NCBI RefSeq assembly: GCF_000332095.2
Contig: NZ_KI913949.1
Span: 5,170,814 to 5,234,813 of the forward strand
Direction of reading: 5' to 3'
DNA length: 64,000 nucleotides
Origin: Leptolyngbya sp. PCC 6406
GTDB lineage: Bacteria; Cyanobacteriota; Cyanobacteriia; Phormidesmidales; Phormidesmidaceae
Part shown: positions 1 to 7,508 of the stretch, piece after piece
How the letters are laid out: each line of letters opens with the position of its first letter
How positions within the stretch are numbered: position 1 is the stretch's first letter
The notes under the pieces: generated by a model
What the model was told of the DNA's origin: nothing
What the model saw: the letters and a program-made list of their open reading frames with translations, nothing else
Databases searched by the model: none
Translations under genes and position numbers: made by a program

Positions 1-1
1 G

Positions 2-289
2 GCTCTGTGGACGTTTGTCACGGTGCTGGGGGTGGAGCCCACCAATAATACGGCTGAGCGTTCTTTGCGAGCTGGGGTGATTTGGAAGCGCATCAGCTTT
101 GGGGCGGAGTCTCAGGCCGGCAGTGAGTTTGTCGCCCGGATGCTGACGACGGTTTCTTCTCTGACGATGCAGCAGCGAGATGTGCTGGACTTTCTCACTC
201 AAGCCTATTGGTCGGCTCGCTTTGGCCAACCGCCTCCTTCATTGCTGCCTTTGGCCACTCATCAGCCTCAAACCCTAATCACGCCGTGA
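2..289 (+). CDS. IS66-family transposase, C-terminal part (runs off the window edge)
   Basis: The frame is open from the first bases and ends with TGA at 287-289, so only the last ~96 residues of a larger transposase are visible. The segment VEPTNNTAERSLR followed by the ISFG and FVARMLT blocks is the conserved C-terminal end of the IS66 DDE domain, and the Glu near TNNTAE belongs to the catalytic triad. The 3' terminal inverted repeat cannot be placed with confidence. The defence operon begins only 21 nt further on, so this element may have truncated whatever preceded it. Whether the transposase is intact depends on sequence outside the window. Confidence 0.85.
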   Translation, partial: ALWTFVTVLGVEPTNNTAERSLRAGVIWKRISFGAESQAGSEFVARMLTTVSSLTMQQRDVLDFLTQAYWSARFGQPPPSLLPLATHQPQTLITP

Positions 290-310
290 CCCCCTAAAGG
301 CTTACGTTAA

Positions 311-1297
311 ATGAGGCTGAGTGAAATTCACAAGTCACGGCAAATTCCTATAATCAATACATCTACGCCCATTATTATTCCCTCTTTTTCAAGTCGTGGC
401 TTTCCTTATATTGGGGATATTTATAACAACACAAAACGATATTTGGGTAAATCTTCTTTAATAAGTGCCTACGATATTCATTATGGAAACGTGCCTCAAG
501 ATGACATATATGCCTCAGATATTCTCTTTATTGATAGCGGTGGCTATGAAGCTAAACCTGTTCCAGACTTAACTGAATCATATGTAGATGGGCGTTTGTA
601 AAACGGATGGTCGACTGATTATTACGAAGCCGTTCTAGAAAGATTACAGCCTCTTTCCAAGTTGGTAGTTGTGAATTATGACTACTCAGATCCTCATCCT
701 ATTAGCGCTCAGATTGATTTGGCAAAAAACCTTTTCCAAAAACATCCAAATTACGCTACCAACTTCCTATACAAACCAGAAGACGGTAAGAGCTTAATTA
801 ACTTAGGCACTTTAACTAATAGCATTCAATTGATCGAACCATTCTCAATTTTGGGGATTACCGAGAAGGAATTAGGAGGCTCACTTCTTGAGAGATGCTG
901 CAATCTTCTTCAAATTCGCACTGCACTTCTAGAGGTAGGATTGGAAACACCCATCCATATTTTTGGTTGTTTAGATCCTGCTGTTATGGTTGCTTACTTT
1001 TTATGCGGGGCTGATGTTTTTGATGGGTTAGCTTGGTTGCGGTACACATTTGACCACGGGTTTGTGACCTATCATTCAACTGCAACTATTTTGAAGGAAC
1101 AATGGTGTATTTCTGAGGAGGATTTATTGCTTACCCGTTGGATTTCCAACCTTGAGTATCTTGAAGCTTTAACTAGAAGCATGAAAAGGTTCTGTAAAAC
1201 AGGCTTGGTTAATGAATTTTGTCTAGATCAAAGTCTTCTTACACAAGTGTTGTGTTTGGTTAAACTATCAGGTATTGAGTTTGAGGGAGGAAATTGA
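311..1297 (+). pseudogene. TGT-like (tRNA-guanine transglycosylase fold) defence-associated protein, interrupted by in-frame TAA
   Basis: Read through the TAA at 599-601, this is one continuous 328-codon frame. The N-terminal part carries FIDSGGY (Asp75), matching the DSGGFQ active-site motif of TGT enzymes. The C-terminal part carries a GITEKELGG turn and GADVFDG (Asp238), matching the region of the TGT nucleophile aspartate. The Cys-rich zinc site of housekeeping TGT is not visible. The frame overlaps the next gene (TGATG, 1295-1299), so it is the first gene of an operon with a CD-NTase and a SLATT effector. TGT-fold proteins (Cap10) are known accessories of type IV CBASS, where base modification is inferred. 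The nonsense codon probably inactivates it; sequencing error or readthrough cannot be excluded. A TTG at 662 could restart only the second part. The stretch looks AT-richer than the core genes. Confidence 0.72.
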
Positions 1298-2238
1298 TGA
1301 GCGGCAATGGTGGTTCAGGATATACCCCAAGGAGTTCTCAATCAGGAATTGAGCGACTGATCCAGCAGGCTGAAGGTCGCATTGAAGAATCAGTCTACAA
1401 CAGCCAAGCTAATGATCTTCTTCAAGAAGTATTAAAAGATTTTAACCAAAGGGATACTTCAAAGAACTGGGAGTATATCAATGCCTTAAAGGATGCAATA
1501 AATGAGGGCATTGAGGGAACTGTTGATCTAGCTTTTGGTGGCTCGGTTCGCAAGCACACCTACATTAACGGTTTGAGTGATGTTGATTTGCTTGTGCAAA
1601 TAAACAATACCTCGTTGACACAGGCATCACCACAGGAAGTTTTAAGGCATTTTGAATCCCAAATTAAAGCTGCGTTAAGGAATGTGGATGGCGTTCAAGT
1701 TTCGTCCGGCAATTTGGCAGTCACAGTGTCTTACCCAGATGGAACTAAACTGCAACTGTTACCCACCATAAGAACAGCTTCAGGGTTCCGAATTGCAAGT
1801 TCTAGAGATCCGGAGCAATGGAGCAATGTTGTACGCCCAGCTTCTTTTGCTCGCAAGCTGACTGAAGCAAATCAAGCTAACTCTGGAAAAGTAGTGCCAA
1901 TTGTCAAGCTGTTTAAGGGGCTAGTAAATGAGTGTGGAATAGACCTATCAGGTTATCATGCTGAATCCCTTGCTATAAAGGTTTTTGAGAACTACCAGGG
2001 TGGTACATCTTATAAAGAAATGTTGACCCATATGTGCCGTGTCTCTACAGATCTTGTTAAATCACCCATAGCAGACCGTACTGGGCAGTCTTTGCATGTA
2101 GATGATTATTTGGGCTCAGCTAATAGTCTCCAGCGGCGTCAAGTTTCTCAATCATTATCAAGGTTGGCACAACAAATGGAGGTAGCTGACACACAACGAT
2201 CGATAGCAAGATGGCAGGAGTGGTTTGGTGATGAGTAA
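1297..2238 (+). CDS. CD-NTase-like nucleotidyltransferase (CBASS-type signal synthase)
   Basis: The ATG at 1297 overlaps the stop of the TGT-like gene and has GGGAGG at 1285-1290 as its ribosome binding site. The protein is ~313 aa. Residues 81-83 (GGS) and Asp95/Asp97 (SDVDLLV) form the Pol-beta nucleotidyltransferase motif GS...DxD. The strand expected to carry the third carboxylate reads KLQLLPT, with Gln153 where many CD-NTases have Asp. Family knowledge: CD-NTases make cyclic oligonucleotides on phage infection, which switch on a neighbouring effector. The effector here is the SLATT gene that overlaps its 3' end. The unusual third position leaves open whether the enzyme is catalytic or belongs to a clade with a shifted acidic residue. 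A plain minimal nucleotidyltransferase is less likely because of the SLATT neighbour. Confidence 0.8.
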   Translation: MSGNGGSGYTPRSSQSGIERLIQQAEGRIEESVYNSQANDLLQEVLKDFNQRDTSKNWEYINALKDAINEGIEGTVDLAFGGSVRKHTYINGLSDVDLLVQINNTSLTQASPQEVLRHFESQIKAALRNVDGVQVSSGNLAVTVSYPDGTKLQLLPTIRTASGFRIASSRDPEQWSNVVRPASFARKLTEANQANSGKVVPIVKLFKGLVNECGIDLSGYHAESLAIKVFENYQGGTSYKEMLTHMCRVSTDLVKSPIADRTGQSLHVDDYLGSANSLQRRQVSQSLSRLAQQMEVADTQRSIARWQEWFGDE

Positions 2239-2824
2239 TCCTAACAATTCCCTAGTCGAACAACTCAAAACAATGAGTCGGCGAGCTAACCAGATGGCTA
2301 CTATGCATAGTAGGCTCCGAGACCACTACGATTGGTGGAATTCAACAACAAACATTTTCTTGTTGATTTTTTCGGCTTGTTTGCTTGCAATCGCCTTCAT
2401 TTCTGATGATTTCCTGCAACGCACTACGGGTATTTCGCCTGATACCTTTAAGTGGATTAACGGTATCACTGCCACAGCCAATTTCTCGGTCAGTCTTGTG
2501 CTCCTCGCTTGGCAACCTGCTGAAAAAGCTGCGGCACATGCTCAGGCAGTAAATCACTATGCAAAGATGAGATATGAAATTAAGCGATTGGAAGCCAAGT
2601 CAACCCAACTAGCTGAAGATGACGTTAGTACGCTAGAAGAGGCTTATTTCAACACACATGACCTACCTGGAATATCAGAGAAGCAATTTCTTCCTCTGAA
2701 ACAGTGGCATTTGCTTAAGGTAGTCCTTAGTAAGGAAATTGATGCAAATCCATATGTACCTTTATGGTTCCTACGATTGAAGATGTTGCTGAAAAGTAAT
2801 AGAAAGCCCCCCAGTCAACCTTAG
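2231..2824 (+). CDS. SLATT-domain two-transmembrane effector
   Basis: A 197-aa protein whose ATG at 2231 lies inside the end of the nucleotidyltransferase gene (8-nt overlap), showing translational coupling; upstream TTG (2225) and GTG (2228) codons are alternatives. Two hydrophobic helices are visible at about residues 40-58 and 76-95. They are flanked by an N-terminal helix containing SRLRDHYDWWN and a long charged C-terminal helical part. This is the layout of the SLATT (SMODS and SLOG-associating two-TM effector) families. In CBASS and related systems such proteins are thought to breach the inner membrane after sensing the cyclic nucleotide made by the partner enzyme. It acts in the cytoplasmic membrane. 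The gene looks intact and ends 26 nt before a convergent gene. Confidence 0.8.
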   Translation: MSNPNNSLVEQLKTMSRRANQMATMHSRLRDHYDWWNSTTNIFLLIFSACLLAIAFISDDFLQRTTGISPDTFKWINGITATANFSVSLVLLAWQPAEKAAAHAQAVNHYAKMRYEIKRLEAKSTQLAEDDVSTLEEAYFNTHDLPGISEKQFLPLKQWHLLKVVLSKEIDANPYVPLWFLRLKMLLKSNRKPPSQP

Positions 2825-2850
2825 CCCTAGCCAGTTGACACACTTGACGA

Positions 2851-3411
2851 TCAGCCTTCAAATTTCATGTTCTCTGCCAACATGTTGCAAAATAAAGCTC
2901 CTTGCTCGATAGCATCGTCTAAGGCAACGTGACTGTGTGGAATAGGAGCAATCCAACGTTTCGGCATATTTCGTTTGGCAGCTTGTGAATACTCTGTTTT
3001 AAGCATGGCCATTGCGTAGGTTTTTATATCTAATGCCGAATGGGAGAATGGACTTTCGCCGACAAATCGAATTAGATACCAGTACACAAATAAAAAATCG
3101 AATCCGGCAGGGTAAGCCACAAATACTGGGTTTCCAGGTAATGACTTTAACCAAGCCAGATAGCCTTGCATAGCATTTGAAGGTTCTTGAGGATCGACCT
3201 GAGTCGCTTTCCAAGCATCAGGTTGGCTTTGCCACCATTCCATCGTTTTAGGATCGGCGCTTCCGTCTGGAAGAGGTTTAAGGTTAATAGCGAAAGTCCC
3301 AACCAGGGTTTTATCTTTCAAGTAGGCAGCAGATGCAAGGCTAAGCATTGAGTTCGGCCCAGGGATAGGGCCGTCAGTTTCAACATCGGTACTGACATAA
3401 ACTTCAGTCAT
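2851..3411 (-). CDS. DEDDh 3'-5' exonuclease (Rv2179c-like family)
   Basis: A 186-aa protein with all DEDDh landmarks: Asp9 and Glu11 in STDVETDG, Asp105 in AGFDFLF, and His161/Asp166 in HVALDDA. This fold removes nucleotides from 3' ends of RNA or DNA with two metal ions. The size and the spacing to HVALDDA fit the Rv2179c-like 3'-5' exoribonuclease family better than oligoribonuclease or DnaQ. The start overlaps the stop of the small gene just upstream by 8 nt, so the two are translated together. It is convergent with the CBASS-like operon. A defence role is only an inference from location; the sequence alone says nuclease. Confidence 0.8.
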   Translation of the reverse strand: MTEVYVSTDVETDGPIPGPNSMLSLASAAYLKDKTLVGTFAINLKPLPDGSADPKTMEWWQSQPDAWKATQVDPQEPSNAMQGYLAWLKSLPGNPVFVAYPAGFDFLFVYWYLIRFVGESPFSHSALDIKTYAMAMLKTEYSQAAKRNMPKRWIAPIPHSHVALDDAIEQGALFCNMLAENMKFEG

Positions 3412-3613
3412 AATTGTTTAGACAAATAGTTAAGCTGCTTCTTAATTGTGATCTATTTGCCAACGTTAGTCCAAGGTTATTTTCATATTTGTAGCTCAGG
3501 TACGTATCTACATGATCTACTAATTTCTTCAGAGCTTTAAAGTCTGTTCCAGGAGAGCCTTCAATTTTACCAAAATTCACTACTAGAGCAGGGCTAATCG
3601 GGATAGCCTGCAT
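3404..3613 (-). CDS. Small unknown protein coupled to the DEDDh exonuclease
   Basis: A 69-aa frame whose TGA overlaps the exonuclease start, so the two genes form a tight bicistron. I recognise no domain. The sequence is soluble in character, with a central helix-like stretch ([19 protein letters not shown]) and no membrane segment. It could be a regulator or structural partner of the nuclease, or the remnant of a longer gene. The AGGAGT at 3625-3630 on the complementary strand, about 11 nt upstream of the ATG, gives a plausible ribosome binding site. Confidence 0.5.
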   Translation of the reverse strand: MQAIPISPALVVNFGKIEGSPGTDFKALKKLVDHVDTYLSYKYENNLGLTLANRSQLRSSLTICLNNYD

Positions 3614-3694
3614 TATTCATGACTCCTGTTCAAAAATGCCTCAAATCCCTGTGATCAAAGGATTCCAGCGATTTTCTGCTTTTGACAGTAGTCG

Positions 3695-3866
3695 TAGGGT
3701 GGGCATTGCCCACAGCTCAAACTTGCTCCCCCACCTCCAACCACCTCCCCGAACACTCAACAGTCTCACATCCCCAAAAGGCATATTGGCTTTGATGGTA
3801 GCCATGGCATAGCGTAAACGCCGTACATTTTCCGGCCCAGGGATGGTGGGCATTGCCCACCCTACA
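3695..3866. repeat. Palindrome-bounded repeat segment (GTAGGGTGGGCATTGCCCAC ends)
   Basis: GTAGGGTGGGCATTGCCCAC at about 3695-3714 and GGTGGGCATTGCCCACCCTA at about 3846-3865 bracket a 130-nt core. Each end is itself nearly palindromic (GGGTGGGCA/TGCCCACCC). This motif is a familiar type of dispersed cyanobacterial repeat. On the minus strand the core reads as an uninterrupted 70-codon frame with no recognisable domain, so it may be a composite mobile repeat or a gene scrap. It lies against the 5' end of the PLD-like pseudogene and may have replaced its missing N-terminal part. Confidence 0.5.
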
Positions 3867-4051
3867 AAGAGCTTGCTAATCTATCTATCTGTTCCGATCC
3901 TACTCTCGATCCAATTCGCTGCGTAGGCAATTACAACCGTGATAAGGTTCCTGCATTCCCTAGAATGCACAACAAATTCATGATATTTGCAAAACTTTCA
4001 ACGCCATCTGACGTAGATGAAACACATTTAGGTGCTACTAGAGTAAGTCCA

Positions 4052-5072
4052 TATAGCGGATTTCACAAAGATGTGGTACGAATAGCGGGTAGAAAAAGCG
4101 CGAGGAGCCGATGAAGGCCTACAGCACCGATTTGCGACAGAAGATTATTGAGACCTATGAGAACGAGCGCATTTCGCAGCGCCAGTTAGCCCAGCGATTT
4201 CGAGTGACTCTAAGTTTTATCGTGAAACTGCTGAAGCAGTATCGGGAAACGGGTGAGCTTGCCCCCAAGACCAGTCCTGGGCGACCGAGGGAACTGGATG
4301 AGGCGCAGATGCAGGGGGTTCAAGCCTTCGTTGAAGCGAACCCTGATCTGACCTTAGATGAGCTTCGCGCCGAAGTGGCTCAACAGTATGGGGTGACGGT
4401 GAGTCGATCCACGATGTGTCGGGTGATGAAGCGGCTTCAGTTCACCCGTAAAAAAAAAGCCCTTCACCCCAGTGACAAGGTGAGTGATCGGGTACAGCGG
4501 TTGCGAGGGGAGTACTGGGATGAGATTCGAGACATCCGAGTTGAAGACTTGGTGTTTATCGATGAGTCGGGGATTAATCTGGGGTTGATTCGGTTGTTTG
4601 CCTGGGCGCTGCAAGGCCGACGAGCCTATGGAGAACAGCCCAAGCGGGGGAAGAATGTGTCCCTGGTGGCAGGGTTAAGCTTGGCTGGGGTAGTGGCTTC
4701 GGCGGTGATTTTAGGAGCCTTTGACGGCTTGAGTTTTGAGGCATTTGTGGCCACTCGCCTGGTGCCCAACCTTTGGCCAGGGGCCTGTGTCGTGATGGAC
4801 AACTGTTCCATTCATAAGGACGACATGATTCGGGAGTTGATTGAGGCCGCAGGGGCACGTCTGGTATATCTGCCGCCCTATTCGCCGGACTTCTCGCCGA
4901 TTGAGAACTTTTGGTCAAAGCTAAAGTCAATTCTCAGGGCACTGGGGGCACGGACTTATCAAGCGCTATCAGAAGCCCTTGAAATAGCCTTTGAGGACAT
5001 CTCTGAAGCGGACATTAAAAGCTGGTTCACCCATTGCTGCTATTGTGCCGCATAATTATGAAATCCGCTATA
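4052..5072 (+). mobile_element. IS630-type insertion sequence with TA target duplication
   Basis: The ends are inverted: TATAGCGGATTTCA from 4052 on the left and its complement ending at 5072 on the right. Beyond these 14 bases the outer 35 nt remain partly matched (ATG, GG, AC, AATAGC). TA occurs at both borders and restores the host frame when one copy is deleted, which fits the TA target-site duplication of the IS630/Tc1-mariner group. The element is about 1.02 kb and holds one intact transposase. It inserted into a PLD-like gene. Confidence 0.88.
4111..5055 (+). CDS. IS630-family transposase
   Basis: A 314-aa intact transposase. The N-terminus (residues ~1-110) is a double helix-turn-helix region beginning MKAYSTDLRQKIIE, with a GRPREL hinge between the two halves. 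The catalytic DDE domain shows FIDESG (first Asp), VVMDNCSIHK (second Asp) and LPPYSPDFSPIENFWSKLK (the Glu). It cuts and pastes at TA dinucleotides. The start is supported by a GAGGAG ribosome site 7 nt before the ATG. All three acidic residues are present, so the element may still be active and could mobilise the short TATAGCGG-ended repeats elsewhere in the window. Confidence 0.93.
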   Translation: MKAYSTDLRQKIIETYENERISQRQLAQRFRVTLSFIVKLLKQYRETGELAPKTSPGRPRELDEAQMQGVQAFVEANPDLTLDELRAEVAQQYGVTVSRSTMCRVMKRLQFTRKKKALHPSDKVSDRVQRLRGEYWDEIRDIRVEDLVFIDESGINLGLIRLFAWALQGRRAYGEQPKRGKNVSLVAGLSLAGVVASAVILGAFDGLSFEAFVATRLVPNLWPGACVVMDNCSIHKDDMIRELIEAAGARLVYLPPYSPDFSPIENFWSKLKSILRALGARTYQALSEALEIAFEDISEADIKSWFTHCCYCAA

Positions 5073-5458
5073 TGCCATTTGGACAGGTTAATTTAACCTA
5101 ACAAAAAATGCAGGTAAGTCATTAGAGAATGCGCTTTTTATTACAGATTCAGAAGTCGTTCAGGCATATTATGCAGAGTTCGGTCAAATAGTCGCTATTT
5201 CAGAGCCACTAAACTGGCAAGTAGATTAGGTTGAACCGGAGTGGAGGGTTGGCACTTAACAAAAACAGCTAACAAGCCTGGTGCAGCAGATTTTCCGAAA
5301 CCGCCTTGTGTTGTTGCAAAGTCTCTGGCAACCGCTGACCAGGAACGTTAGATAGCAAAAAGTTCCGGGTATCTATCCTCTGTTTGAGCTGTATATGGCA
5401 GTACGGACAGCTCATCCATGTTGAAATGCCTCTTTTCTACTCATTCCAGGAGAAAGCC

Positions 5459-5923
5459 ATGTTTGACAAGATGAAAGGGTTGGCAGGAAAGGCAAAAGAA
5501 GCACTATCATCAACAGCGGCTTCAGTGGGGGATTTTATAGAAGGAGAAGATGGACGTGCTGCCGTTGAGGCGATCAAGAAGACTGCGACATCTGTTGGCA
5601 ATTAAGCACTTCGGCTGGGTAAAGACGCGGTACAGTCAGATCTTGCGAAAGATGCAGCATCAGGTGCTGCTGTTAGAGCTGTAGTAGCGGTTCCAGTCCC
5701 TATCGTAGGGCCAGTTATAGGCGCAACAGTTGGTGCAGGACTGGGAGTATACAAGAATCTCACCAAGCCGGGTCAATCGCCACAAACTGTTTCACCCCAG
5801 AAGGAACAAGTTGATATCTATGGTGAAATGCTTAAGCTTGAAGACTTGAGACAAAAGGGAATTCTTACCGAGGAGGAATTCGCGAACATGAAGAAGCGAC
5901 TCCTCAGTGATCATCCAGCTTAG
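5459..5923 (+). pseudogene. SHOCT-domain glycine-zipper protein gene with in-frame TAA
   Basis: Starting at ATG 5459 (ribosome site AGGAGA at 5449-5454), the frame runs 48 codons (MFDKMKGLAGKAKEAL...), hits TAA at 5603-5605, then stays open for another 105 codons. That second part is an Ala/Gly-rich hydrophobic stretch (PVPIVGPVIGATVGAGLG, a membrane or glycine-zipper segment) and ends in a SHOCT motif (KLEDLRQKGILTEEEF). SHOCT is a short C-terminal oligomerisation module. The lack of any frameshift suggests recent nonsense inactivation or loss of only one base. A translated 48-residue remnant is possible. Confidence 0.65.
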
Positions 5924-6017
5924 TTCAAGTGTTTATTAGTCTGCTAGCTTGCGGGTACCCATCCCAACTTCTCGAAAGGTTAAAATGGTTGGATAGTCTT
6001 GTCTCAAGGCCCATCTG

Positions 6018-6293
6018 ATGACAGTCCATCAACCTCGTTACAGTAAAGAAGAGTTTGCCCAGCGTGGCAATGAGCTGTATGAAACCCAGGTACGCCCCAA
6101 AGTTGAGGAGGGCAACCTTGGAAAAATTGTTGCAATCGATATTGAAACTGGGGCTTTTGAAGTGGCTGATACCGCGATTGCGGCGACGGATCGGCTTTAC
6201 GATCGGTATCCTGATGCTCAACCCTGGGTCATTCGGATTGGGTATCAAGCCGTCTACCGCTTTGGTTCTCGGAGTTTGAAGAAAAGCGTATGA
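6018..6293 (+). CDS. Small partner protein of the retropepsin-like gene (antitoxin-like size)
   Basis: A 91-aa basic and acidic soluble protein (MTVHQPRYSKEEFAQRGNELYE...). Its stop overlaps the next start (ATGATG at 6290-6295), so the pair is co-translated. Proteins of this kind occur as small companions of clan AA aspartic protease genes in cyanobacteria, and the arrangement recalls a toxin-antitoxin pair. I see no DNA-binding fold I could name. The function is therefore unassigned. Confidence 0.7.
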   Translation: MTVHQPRYSKEEFAQRGNELYETQVRPKVEEGNLGKIVAIDIETGAFEVADTAIAATDRLYDRYPDAQPWVIRIGYQAVYRFGSRSLKKSV

Positions 6294-6661
6294 TGCAAGG
6301 CTTCGTAAATCAGAGTTGTGAAGCCATCATTAGAGTCGCAGTTTGTCATTCTAATTCGCCAAAGCAAATGGTTGAAGCAGTTATTGATACTGGCTTCACT
6401 GGCTTCTTATCTCTCCCGCTATCCACCATCACCTCCCTCGGATTACCTTGGTATTTCCGTGACATGGGGACTTTAGGGGATGGCAGTGAGGTCATTTTTG
6501 ACATGTACAAAGCAACTGTGATCTGGGATGGAAAGACCCAAATCATTGATGTAGCTGCTTCTGAAGCAGATCCGCTAGTTGGAATGAGCCTGCTATATGG
6601 GTTTAAGGTTCAGATGGAAGTAATTGAGAGAGGAGTTGTGATAATCGAGGCCCTGAGGTAA
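6290..6661 (+). CDS. Clan AA (retropepsin-like) aspartic protease
   Basis: A 123-aa protein with a single retropepsin fold: the VIDTGFTGFLSLP stretch carries the catalytic DTG motif, and later DPLVGMSLLYGF forms the second hydrophobic-Gly element. Single-domain members dimerise to form one active site, as in HIV protease. The ATG at 6290 overlaps the upstream stop; the second ATG at 6293 is equally usable. Substrates of the bacterial members are unknown. Because of the coupling, the upstream 91-aa protein is the most likely partner or substrate. Confidence 0.8.
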   Translation: MMQGFVNQSCEAIIRVAVCHSNSPKQMVEAVIDTGFTGFLSLPLSTITSLGLPWYFRDMGTLGDGSEVIFDMYKATVIWDGKTQIIDVAASEADPLVGMSLLYGFKVQMEVIERGVVIIEALR

Positions 6662-6845
6662 GTCGAGTAGCAGAAGGGTCTCTGATTAAGGATCCCATTA
6701 TATTTATAGCTACCAGTTTATATTTCTTGGAGAACGAAATAGGAATGACATACTGGACACCAATTACTCCGATCTCAAACAAGTTAGCTCGTCACTGCTG
6801 AGTCGTTAGACTACACTCAAAATACCGCTATGGGCTGCGTTTGCC

Positions 6846-7424
6846 ATGAGTCCTCTGGTTGTTGCCATTCCCCCCTCCACCCGCCTCAGCGATCGCCAGT
6901 TTTACGACCTGTGTCAAGCCAACCCAGACCTCAAGATTGAACGCACCGCTGAAGGAGATCTGCTGTTCATTCCGCCGACGGGCGGCGAAACTGGAAACCG
7001 CAACGCCAAGCTGATCAGTCGTTTCGTCGTCTGGAGCGAGGAGACCCAACAGGGGGAAGTCTTCGATTCCTCTACGGGCTTCAAGCTCCCCAACGGAGCC
7101 GATCGCTCCCCCGATGTGGCCTGGGTGCGCCGCGATCGCTGGGAAGCGCTGCCCCCTGAAGCCCGCGAGAAATTTCCCCCCATCGCCCCAGATTTCGTGC
7201 TGGAGTTAATGTCTCCCTCTGATGGTCTCGCGATCGCCCAAGCAAAAATGCGAGAGTATATCGACAATGGCGTTCGCCTGGGATGGCTGATCAACCGTTC
7301 CGCCCGCCAGGTAGAGATTTACCGCCCCGAGCAGCCCGTTGAAATCTTAACTTCGCCCGTCACCCTGACCGGCGAAGCAGTTCTCCCTGGCTTTACGCTC
7401 ACCCTCGGGGCTGTTTGGTGGTAA
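6846..7424 (+). CDS. Uma2-family (DUF820) endonuclease-like protein
   Basis: A 192-aa protein of the large cyanobacterial Uma2/DUF820 family with a PD-(D/E)XK fold. The core is visible as RSPDVAWV (Asp) and PDFVLELMSPSD (Glu), preceded by the typical IERTAEGDLLFIPPTGG segment. The length is normal for the family. Dozens of paralogues occur per cyanobacterial genome, and their substrate is not settled. The gene stands alone on the + strand between the protease pair and an IS5-type element, and it holds several GCGATCGC octamers, which suggests long residence in this genome. Confidence 0.9.
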   Translation: MSPLVVAIPPSTRLSDRQFYDLCQANPDLKIERTAEGDLLFIPPTGGETGNRNAKLISRFVVWSEETQQGEVFDSSTGFKLPNGADRSPDVAWVRRDRWEALPPEAREKFPPIAPDFVLELMSPSDGLAIAQAKMREYIDNGVRLGWLINRSARQVEIYRPEQPVEILTSPVTLTGEAVLPGFTLTLGAVWW

Positions 7425-7508
7425 GGGATCTGCGGGTTAATAGTGTACCCAGTGGCCAGGTTTTCTCCCTCCGGGAGACGTAAACGAACGACTTCGCTCA
7501 ACCTTCAG

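Larger units (their letters stand above)
3866..5229 (+). pseudogene. Phospholipase-D-like nuclease gene, C-terminal part, split by IS630 and by an in-frame TAA
   Basis: Removing the IS630-type element together with one TA copy joins 3866-4053 to 5073-5229 in one frame. The left part carries RMHNKFMIF, the HxK of the PLD active-site motif. The right part gives YAIWTG-stop-FNLTKNAG then SLENALFITD, which is the strand following HKD in PLD-like nucleases (usually WTGSFNLT). The stop TAA at 5089-5091 sits exactly where Ser (TCA) is expected, so a single C-to-A change explains it. The frame ends at TAG 5227. The N-terminal half is absent; the palindromic repeat upstream may mark the break. Such proteins act as nucleases in defence and toxin systems, but this copy is dead. 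Confidence 0.75.

Noticed and set aside
3641-3853. 70-codon minus-strand frame between palindromic ends
   Set aside because: Its ends are the palindromic repeat itself and no domain is recognised; reported as repeat, not as gene.
4354-4930. Minus-strand frames inside the IS630 transposase gene
   Set aside because: Antisense shadows of the intact transposase.
311-5923. Genetic-code reassignment of TAA
   Set aside because: TAA is used as a normal stop by many other genes in the window (for example the nucleotidyltransferase and Uma2 genes), and the interrupted positions call for different residues.
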